Positions 57,895 to 64,000 of a stretch of DNA of 64,000 nt are shown piece after piece. Under the pieces are notes generated by a model. The model ran no database searches and had not been told where the DNA came from. It saw nothing but the letters and a program-made list of their open reading frames with translations. Each line of letters begins with the position of its first letter. The first letter of the stretch is position 1. Source of the DNA: [Zimmermannella] alba NBRC 15616 (GTDB taxonomy: Bacteria > Actinomycetota > Actinomycetes > Actinomycetales > Microbacteriaceae); NCBI RefSeq assembly GCF_001570905.1, contig NZ_BCSO01000008.1, positions 40,569 through 104,568 of the forward strand. Reading direction: 5' to 3'. Made by a program: the position numbers and the translations under genes.

Positions 57895-60513
57895 TCAGCT
57901 CTGTACCCGGCCGCGCGCGCGATCGCGGGCTTGCTGCCGCAGTCTTGCCCGTACTTCGTCGTGGATCGTGGTCGAGGTCTGCTCTGCTGTTTCGATGGAG
58001 ACCACGAGTGCGTATCGCACCGTCTTACCAGCACCAAGGTGTTGGGCGTCGTCCATGCATTCAACGTGGATCGGGAACGTGTCATCGTCGCCGAACACCA
58101 TGGCGCGGCTGCCTTGGACGATCTCGTGTTGGAGGCTCCCTCGCCTGACCGAGTTGTGCTCCGCATCAATGCGTTCTCCGCCTGCGAGTTGCTTGTCTGG
58201 AGTGGCGAAGTACACCTTCGCACTTCGGTAGCGGTTGAGCCGACTGACAGTGGGGGCCATGTACGCCAGGGTGATGGTGAGGCGATGCCATTCTGCGCGT
58301 GCACGAAGCGAAGGCGGGAGTGGCAACTCATAGGTGTGACGTTGGTCGCCGGCTATCAGCCCTCCGCTGACTAGGACTGCTCTGTTTGTGGCCCCAGCGC
58401 CGAGTCGATCTGTGTCGAGGCGCCCGTAGCCCAGAAGCGCGGTCAGGTGTCGACGAGCTTCCTGCTTGCTCAGCTTGAGTTCGCGGCGCAGTTGCGGTTC
58501 CCAATCGCCCCAGCTTGTCGCATGGGCAAGGAGGGCTCTCACTAGTAGGGGATGATATTGAGGATCTGGCAGCGGCGCGTCTTCTGAATCGTCGGAGCCA
58601 GCTTCAAGGACATCGAAGAGTCGGCTGGCCTCGCGCGTCACCAGTGCCGTTGCGTTGCTCGTGCCGACGCTGAAGACGGTGTGGTTGGTTGCGCCTGCTC
58701 GCCCAGGTGCAGCCACCTGGAGCCCCGGACCGGTAGTTGCGGTCTGGGCCAGTTCCACGGCAACGGTTTCTAGGCGATCGGCTGGAATGACAGGGCGGGT
58801 GTAGAGCGCTCTGCCACCGGTGTGATGCAGGTCGGGCTTGACTGATCGATCGACGCCGGGTCCCGTCGCGCCGTAGTGGGCAGGTCCGTTCGGGTGCGTA
58901 ATGTCCCAGGCGGTGTCTGGTACGTCGATATCGCCGAGTCCGTCGGTGTGGGTCGCTCCGATGGTGAGTGCGTTGAGAGCATCTCCTGGAGGGAGGATGC
59001 CGCGCAACAGCGCACTGTCGTGGAGGGTTCGGATTGCAGCGGATCGAGCGGATTCGGGGTCGCTGGCCACGGTAACGGGAATTGTGATTGGGCCGAGGTG
59101 ATTGCCAGCGCTGACGATGAACAGCAGGTTGTAGGAGTGAGCTAGCCAGTCGAGTAGCCGGCCAACAGGGCTCATCCTTCTCACGAGCGCTCGTGCTTGG
59201 GACCCGATCGAGAGGTTGATGACGCGCACGCTGGGTGCGACAGGGTCGTGGCCGGCATCACCTTCAACGATTCGCTTGACCGCGCGGTGTAGCAGGTCAG
59301 GGAACAGCCTGTCTGGCAGGGTCTGTTCGTGTCCTGACATGAACTCGTGGGGTTGCATGATTGGACGCACATAAAGGGGCCGGTCGATCGGTTCACTGCG
59401 GGTGGCAAGGTCTCCATGAATGATCAAGGACGCCATCGCCGTGCCGTGGTAACGAGAGGCCAGCGGGTAGTCCTCGCCAAGACCATCAGGATCATCGACT
59501 ACCAGTCGACCTGCGAGGGCGTCATGGTTAGTGAACGGCAACCCATCCAGCAAGGCGACCCTAGGCAACTCAGAAGGGGCACCTCTTCGGGGTTCCAGGT
59601 CGAACTGAATACTCGTTTCCGTGGTCGGCGGTGCAACGTGCATAGGGGTGAACGGGCTGACAAACATGACTTCGTCTGTGGCCAGTAGTTGGATCGACTC
59701 GGCACCCTCAGTGGTCAGGGAATGAACCTGTTGAATCGGCAGTTCGGCAAGCAGGGCGTGGTAGCTGATCTCCCCGATCTGAGAGCGATCGAGCACACGC
59801 CCGCCACTGTCGGCGATGACTTGCTCGACGTGCGCTTGCGCGGTGGCGCGCTGTCTAGCATCGGAGCGGTACCACAGCTCGATTTCAACCATCACAGTGC
59901 TCACGGATTGGCCGACGAGGTCGAGCGTCTCTTGCCACTGTTCGCGAAGGCCGGTCTCTCGGATGCGATCCTCTGGCCCCCAGCGTCTGATTGAGGTGAG
60001 CTGTTCGAACGCTGTCTTGAACCTGCCGAGGCCACGAGCAAACTTTGTTGTCGGGTCTGTTTGCCAAGTCTTGAACAAGCTGAGGAGTTGATCAATCGCT
60101 TTTGCGTTCGACAGCATCAGGTACAGGGAGTGCTGAACGGGCTTGTCCGTACGGCCGCTCTTGGACTCCACCATGTGGAAATCGTCGTCAGGGTCAGATT
60201 GCTCCCCGATCAATTCAGACAAGAACTCCAGCCCGTCGACTTTGTCGATCGCGTTGCGGAAATCCGTGACGCTGCCGGCGAGGTCAAAGACCACTACCAA
60301 GGCCGGATCCACCTCATCCCGCGCGTCAGGCGAGAGACGTGCGCGCTCGGCATCGAACGCCGAGCGCAGTTCACCAAATTGCGGTGTCAGGCGTGCGCCC
60401 TGCCTGCCGCTGGTTGGTTTGGACAAGCGTGGCAGATCGCGTGCCTTTTGTTTTGGTCGGCCTGCAACCTTCGGTGCCCCGAATGCCAGGAGGGGCCGAG
60501 GCTCGGCCGTCAT
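57895..60513 (-). CDS. ietS: Subtilisin-like serine protease, IetS-like toxin/effector
   Basis: An 872-residue S8-family protease. The catalytic triad is Asp323 (VALLDGLPF), His356 (YHGTAMASL) and Ser619 (GTSNATAL), with the oxyanion Asn471 in SAGN. A 300-residue N-terminal domain and a C-terminal beta-rich domain (about 660-872) flank it. No signal peptide is seen, so it acts in the cytoplasm, unlike most subtilisins. The ATG at 60513 overlaps the stop of the AAA+ ATPase gene (ATGA). The ATPase-protease pair matches the layout of IetAS, known as a plasmid-borne toxin-antitoxin unit and reported as an anti-phage system. It would be the protease effector. Confidence 0.82.
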   Translation of the reverse strand: MTAEPRPLLAFGAPKVAGRPKQKARDLPRLSKPTSGRQGARLTPQFGELRSAFDAERARLSPDARDEVDPALVVVFDLAGSVTDFRNAIDKVDGLEFLSELIGEQSDPDDDFHMVESKSGRTDKPVQHSLYLMLSNAKAIDQLLSLFKTWQTDPTTKFARGLGRFKTAFEQLTSIRRWGPEDRIRETGLREQWQETLDLVGQSVSTVMVEIELWYRSDARQRATAQAHVEQVIADSGGRVLDRSQIGEISYHALLAELPIQQVHSLTTEGAESIQLLATDEVMFVSPFTPMHVAPPTTETSIQFDLEPRRGAPSELPRVALLDGLPFTNHDALAGRLVVDDPDGLGEDYPLASRYHGTAMASLIIHGDLATRSEPIDRPLYVRPIMQPHEFMSGHEQTLPDRLFPDLLHRAVKRIVEGDAGHDPVAPSVRVINLSIGSQARALVRRMSPVGRLLDWLAHSYNLLFIVSAGNHLGPITIPVTVASDPESARSAAIRTLHDSALLRGILPPGDALNALTIGATHTDGLGDIDVPDTAWDITHPNGPAHYGATGPGVDRSVKPDLHHTGGRALYTRPVIPADRLETVAVELAQTATTGPGLQVAAPGRAGATNHTVFSVGTSNATALVTREASRLFDVLEAGSDDSEDAPLPDPQYHPLLVRALLAHATSWGDWEPQLRRELKLSKQEARRHLTALLGYGRLDTDRLGAGATNRAVLVSGGLIAGDQRHTYELPLPPSLRARAEWHRLTITLAYMAPTVSRLNRYRSAKVYFATPDKQLAGGERIDAEHNSVRRGSLQHEIVQGSRAMVFGDDDTFPIHVECMDDAQHLGAGKTVRYALVVSIETAEQTSTTIHDEVRARLRQQARDRARGRVQS

Positions 60514-61466
60514 CCCGTTGCCTGATCTCGTCTGTGCTCCAGACGTTCTTGGACGATCTTCCGGAGGTTGCTGTCGGGGAGTTCGAGGACTGCTCTGCGA
60601 CGCACGTCGAGAGCGAACTCTTCCAGTTCGGAGAAGCTAGCTCCCGCAAGTTTGTCCGCCAGAGTGCGCGGGGCAAATCCGAGATCACCGCCTAGCCGGG
60701 CGGCGAGGCGTTCGAGAAAGCGCGTCGCTTGAGCACGGCTGGGTGGTTCGAGTTCGGCGCGGATCTGGAAGCGTCGCCATGCTGCCCGGTCGAGAAGCTC
60801 GCTGTGGTTTGTCGCCCCGACTAGAAGGACATGCGGAGGCAGCCGGTCGATCTGGAGCAGCAGTGTCGAGACCACGCGCTTGATCTCTCCTGTCTCGTGC
60901 TCGTCCGATCGCTCTTTAGCGATGGTGTCAAGTTCGTCGAAAAACAGGACGCAACGGCGCGTCCGTGCGAACTCGAAGGCATTGTCGAGCCGTGCAGCGG
61001 TTTCGCCCAAGAAGCTTGAGACCACTCCTTCATAACGGATGACGTAGAAGGGCAGCATCAGTTCTGAGGCGATCGCCTCGGCGACGCTGGTCTTGCCGTT
61101 ACCCGGCGGACCAGACAACAGGAGTCGGTTGCGGGGCTCGATTCCGTAGCTGCGGAGCAGCTCGGAACGCTTTTGCTCTTCAATCAACTCAGCGACGACC
61201 CGACGAGGGACCGGTGCAAGCTCTAGCTCTTCCAAGCGGCGTTGAGGAACGATCTCCTGGATCAGGTCGCGCATAGCTGCCGCATGGTCGTCACGCGGAG
61301 CGCTCTGCCCAGTAGTGGTAATCAGCTCGGACAAGCGGTCAGCGACAAGGTGGTGCTGGTTGGCTCGCTCCTCAGCGATTACAGCTTCGACGAGAACGCG
61401 AAATCGGTCTCGGTCACCACGTCTCTCCGCTTCGACGAGGTCAAGTAGCAGGTCAGCACGCGCCAT
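60510..61466 (-). CDS. ietA: AAA+ ATPase, IetA-like partner of the protease
   Basis: A 318-residue ATPase. The helical N-terminal part (1-110) is followed by Walker A SGPPGNGKTS (118-127), the pore-loop-like YVIRYEGVVSSFLGE, Walker B LFFDELD (174-180), sensor 1 in GATN (Asn220) and Arg finger candidates Arg231/232. It resembles FtsH/p97-type AAA+ domains. AAGGAGG precedes the ATG at 61466. It is translated just before the protease and likely restrains or feeds it. The 261-base gap upstream (61467-61727) holds no other gene that I can support. Confidence 0.82.
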   Translation of the reverse strand: MARADLLLDLVEAERRGDRDRFRVLVEAVIAEERANQHHLVADRLSELITTTGQSAPRDDHAAAMRDLIQEIVPQRRLEELELAPVPRRVVAELIEEQKRSELLRSYGIEPRNRLLLSGPPGNGKTSVAEAIASELMLPFYVIRYEGVVSSFLGETAARLDNAFEFARTRRCVLFFDELDTIAKERSDEHETGEIKRVVSTLLLQIDRLPPHVLLVGATNHSELLDRAAWRRFQIRAELEPPSRAQATRFLERLAARLGGDLGFAPRTLADKLAGASFSELEEFALDVRRRAVLELPDSNLRKIVQERLEHRRDQATG

Positions 61467-61727
61467 CTCTGCCTCCTTGAACCGCTAGCCGTTACCCTTG
61501 CTCCATCTTAGCGGCGAGCACCGGGAACCGAGAGAGCCTCGCCGCCGTGGACACCCCGGTCCCCGCGCGACAGCGGCGGGTTCACTTCCCTCGCGACTGC
61601 CAGGCAGTATGGTTGCCTGTAGGCGGCCTCTACCTGCGTGGCCCACCGTTGGATGCGGTGGTTGACCTGATGGCTTCGGTCGGAGTGGTCCTCTTGTTTC
61701 CTTGTCGCCGGTGACGAGGAGAGGACT

Positions 61728-62078
61728 GTGCTCATGTTTAGCCTGATCTGGATCGCCAGCATCCACACGCGGGACTTCCTGCACCGCTACATGCCGACCA
61801 ACATCGTCTTGGACAGGCTCCGCACGCGGCGGGGGCTGAAGTGGGGCGTGCCGGCGATGTTGCTGGCCATCCCGTATCTCGCGGGCGCGAACATCCTGAC
61901 GATTCTCATCGGCCGCGGTGCGCCTGGTTGGTTCCACCTGCTGGTGCTGCTGTGCATCTGGAACGCGTTCAAGTTCCTGGTCATGGGGCCGGTGAGCGTG
62001 GTGCTGTTGGTGCGTGCCCGCACTACTGAGCGTCGCGACCGGCGCCTGCTGTCACGTTCGCCGGTGCCCACGGCCTGA
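61728..62078 (+). CDS. Small membrane protein of actinobacterial conjugative elements
   Basis: A 116-residue protein with two hydrophobic helices (about 41-62 and 68-95). It has SIHTRDFLHRYMPTNIVLD, then LKWGVPAMLLAIPYLA. Similar small proteins, sometimes labelled sulfate permease, are found next to dprA-like genes on integrative elements; I do not accept that name because it is far too short for a permease. GAGGAG precedes the GTG at 61728; an ATG at 61734 is possible. Confidence 0.68.
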   Translation: MLMFSLIWIASIHTRDFLHRYMPTNIVLDRLRTRRGLKWGVPAMLLAIPYLAGANILTILIGRGAPGWFHLLVLLCIWNAFKFLVMGPVSVVLLVRARTTERRDRRLLSRSPVPTA

Positions 62079-62147
62079 CAGCCGCGCGAGGCTCGCGGGC
62101 TGTGTTGGCGCACCTACTCGGCGGAGTCTGTTCGAGGAGGGTGCGTC

Positions 62148-63143
62148 ATGTCTGGTGTTACTGGTCTTGGTGTTGATGAGCGTCGTGCCCGAGTGGTGCT
62201 GGCCATGCTGGCGGAGCCTGATGATCCCGTCACCGGTGGGCTGATGCGCCGCGTGGGTGCCGTTGAGACGCTCGGGCTGCTCGACACCGACACGACCGTG
62301 CCTGGTCTGGGTCGGATCGATGGTCAGGTGTGGCGTGACCGCCTCACCTCACCGGGCAGGCTGGATGAGGTTGACCAGCGGCTGCGCATGGTTGAGGCGA
62401 GCGGGATCGCCACGCTGATCCCGGGTGATGCGCACTGGCCCCGAGCGCTGGATGAGCTGGGCGAGCGTGCCCCGTATGTTCTGTTCGTGCGCGGCGCAGC
62501 GTCGTTCCTGGCTCGACCGCTGAACGGCTTGGTGACGGTCACGGGTTCTCGGGCGGCCTCCGCGTATGGGGAGCATGTCGCGGGCGAACTGGCAGGTGAC
62601 CTCGCGAACCGTGAGCGTGTTCTGGTGGCTGGTGGCGCCTATGGTGCCGAAGCTGCCGTGCACCGCGCGGTGTTGGCGGCCGGTGGGGACACAATCGCGG
62701 TGCTCGCAGGTGGTGTGGACCGCCCCTACCCGAGCGGGAATCGTGACTTGCTGGACCGGGTGGGTGATGTGGGTGCGCTGGTCAGCGAGCTTCCTCCCGG
62801 AGCGGCGCCGACGCGGCACCGATTCCTGGCCCGCTCCCGACTGCTGGGGGCCATGTCAGCCGCGACGGTGGTCGTGGAAGCCGGCGCACGATCGGGGGCG
62901 CTACGGGTAGCAGTCGAAGCCCACCAACTCGGACGCCAAGTCGGTGCAGTGCCGGGGCCGGTCACCAGCGCTACCAGTCATGGTCCGCACGAGCTACTCC
63001 GCACCGGCCACGCACACTTGGTCACCTCCGCTGCCGACGTCGAAGAACTCACCGCCAACCGCGCCACCCAGCGTCCGGAGCTGTCAGCCGAGTTCACACG
63101 GCGCGCGTCGCCGGCGGCTGGACCGCCGGAACGGTCTCTGTAG
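62148..63143 (+). CDS. DprA/Smf-family protein on the mobile element
   Basis: A 331-residue Rossmann-fold protein with the DprA core: VTVTGSRAASAYG, VAGGAYGAEAAVHRAVL (the GxAxGID motif is altered to GAYGAEA), VLAGGVDRPYPSGN and RFLARSRLLGAMSAATVVVEAG. DprA loads RecA on incoming single strands in transformation. Element-borne copies may protect or process the strand that enters by conjugation; that is inference. CGAGGAGG precedes the ATG. A C-terminal winged helix is not apparent. Confidence 0.82.
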   Translation: MSGVTGLGVDERRARVVLAMLAEPDDPVTGGLMRRVGAVETLGLLDTDTTVPGLGRIDGQVWRDRLTSPGRLDEVDQRLRMVEASGIATLIPGDAHWPRALDELGERAPYVLFVRGAASFLARPLNGLVTVTGSRAASAYGEHVAGELAGDLANRERVLVAGGAYGAEAAVHRAVLAAGGDTIAVLAGGVDRPYPSGNRDLLDRVGDVGALVSELPPGAAPTRHRFLARSRLLGAMSAATVVVEAGARSGALRVAVEAHQLGRQVGAVPGPVTSATSHGPHELLRTGHAHLVTSAADVEELTANRATQRPELSAEFTRRASPAAGPPERSL

Positions 63144-63161
63144 CCCGGTCGGCAGGCTCAT

Positions 63162-63206
63162 GGGGTCTCGCAGCATCCCTGTGGACGGTGCGAGACCCCT
63201 TCTTTG
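63162..63206 (+). terminator. Terminator after the dprA-like gene
   Basis: An 11-base perfect stem (GGGGTCTCGCA at 63162-63172, complement at 63189-63199) with a 16-base loop, followed by TTCTTTG. It lies between the dprA-like gene and the convergent relaxase. Confidence 0.78.
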
Positions 63207-63216
63207 TCCCCTGCTG

Positions 63217-64000
63217 TTACAGGTCGAGGTGCCGCGTCGCTTGGACGGCGGGGCGCCGACGCTCGTCCCGGAGGGTCGGGCGGGTCAGCGTTCGTAGTGC
63301 TGTTTCGGCTCGGGCGCGGTCGATCTTCTGCGCCGTGCCTTCGGGCTGGGCGCCGAGCGGGGCCGGGTCGCTGATCTGGTACCGGTCACGGTAAGCGGCC
63401 ACGACCACGGCGCGGCGTCGCCATTGCCGCCGTTCCCGCCCATCGGCTGGGATCGGACCGAGTACCGTAACCCATGGTTCGTGGGTTTGGACGGCGGCGT
63501 CCAAGACTGCTTCTGCTCGAGTTTCCATGAGGTGGCGGCGCTCGGTCAGGGCTTGCTGCATGTCGGGGGTCATGGGGCCGGTGGCTTCGGGAATCAGGCC
63601 GGCGATGAGATGCGGGGCCTGGCGGGTGCGGCCCGATCCGGCGGGACGGATGGTGGCGTTGGCGAGGCGGTGGTGGATGACGGAGGCGATGTCGTCGGCG
63701 TCGGCGAACCCGCGAGCCTTGATGAGGCGTGGCAGGAGGGTGTCGACGTTGTGGTGGTTCGCTTCCGCCCGGCGCAGTTCCGCAGTCAACGCGCCGAAGG
63801 CGTCGGAGTCGATGACGGCTTGCGCTTGGTCGGTAGTGAGGCCGCTGGTGGTGACGAGGGCGGTCCAGCGGTCGTGTTGGGCTGCGGCGGCGATGGTTTC
63901 GTATTCGGCGGCGAGTTGGGCGATCGAGCCCCACCGCTCCTGCTCAGCGGTGATGGTCTCGTGCGCCGACAGCTCAGCACCGCTGTGTTGGAGCACGCCG
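63217..64000 (-). CDS. MobF-family (TraA/TrwC) conjugative relaxase, C-terminal part (cut by window edge)
   Basis: The frame runs from the right edge to a stop at 63217, about 260 residues. It is the helical C-terminal region of actinobacterial MobF relaxases: Ala/Arg-rich helices, then WVTVLGPIPADGRERRQWRR and VAAYRDRYQISDPAPLG, the family's recognisable tail. The catalytic relaxase and helicase domains would lie beyond 64000. It marks the element as conjugative or mobilisable. Confidence 0.75.
   Translation of the reverse strand, partial: GVLQHSGAELSAHETITAEQERWGSIAQLAAEYETIAAAAQHDRWTALVTTSGLTTDQAQAVIDSDAFGALTAELRRAEANHHNVDTLLPRLIKARGFADADDIASVIHHRLANATIRPAGSGRTRQAPHLIAGLIPEATGPMTPDMQQALTERRHLMETRAEAVLDAAVQTHEPWVTVLGPIPADGRERRQWRRRAVVVAAYRDRYQISDPAPLGAQPEGTAQKIDRARAETALRTLTRPTLRDERRRPAVQATRHLDL

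Noticed and set aside
61728..62078. Sulfate permease label for the small membrane protein
   Set aside because: 116 residues with two helices cannot be a SulP-type permease; the label appears to be a propagated error.

Overview
This 64 kb window is high-GC DNA with the gene order and gene content of an actinobacterium. A Microbacteriaceae-like member of the Micrococcales is my best guess. The evidence is the ftsK-pgsA-cinA-clgR string, dapA-rnj, Lsr2, DnaE2 under mycobacterial-type SOS boxes, a RamB-type regulator divergent from isocitrate lyase, and the leuS-comEA-comEC-holA-rpsT-lepA neighbourhood. No species was identified. No rRNA gene, intact tRNA gene, CRISPR array or complete insertion sequence was seen. 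Functional names come from motif and family recognition by eye.

Positions 1-12,200 hold the start of aceA (isocitrate lyase, running off the left edge) and its divergent RamB-like regulator. They are followed on the minus strand by clgR, an alpha/beta hydrolase wedged between clgR and cinA, then cinA, pgsA, ftsK, rnj, dapA and an acyl-CoA-synthetase-like ligase. Positions 12,200-17,500 hold a complete arginine deiminase operon in the order arcD-arcA-arcB-arcC (minus strand). It ends at a UUCG-capped hairpin and has palindromic motifs upstream. The pathway imports arginine, splits it to ornithine, ammonia and carbamoyl phosphate, and makes ATP.

Positions 17,500-32,300 hold lepA, a CPBP membrane protease, rpsT, a DJ-1/PfpI protein, holA, a pair of dynamin-like GTPases, comEC, comEA and leuS. 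Positions 32,300-38,300 encode cytochrome bd oxidase (cydA, cydB) and its assembly ABC exporter (cydD, cydC). A DedA protein, a TetR regulator, an SRAP/HMCES abasic-site sensor and an App1-type lipid phosphatase follow. Positions 42,050-49,800 are rich in DNA repair: overlapping LexA boxes in front of a DUF6504-dnaE2 operon, a double alpha/beta hydrolase, a Tag-like glycosylase that has lost its zinc ligands, ogt, a carbonic anhydrase and lsr2.

Positions 49,885-57,200 hold a frameshifted cell-wall metallophosphoesterase and a six-gene envelope operon: lipoprotein, membrane-fusion adaptor, ABC ATPase, FtsX-type permease, response regulator and sensor kinase.

At about 57,360 the chromosome meets an integrated element. 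The junction is a 17-base tRNA- or tmRNA-like 3' end followed at once by a rho-independent terminator. Inside it lie a double helix-turn-helix protein, an AAA+ ATPase/subtilisin pair resembling the IetAS toxin-antitoxin and anti-phage system, a small membrane protein, a DprA-family protein, and the C-terminal part of a MobF conjugative relaxase that runs off the right edge. This end of an integrative and conjugative element, with its protease-based system as cargo, is the most interesting part of the window.
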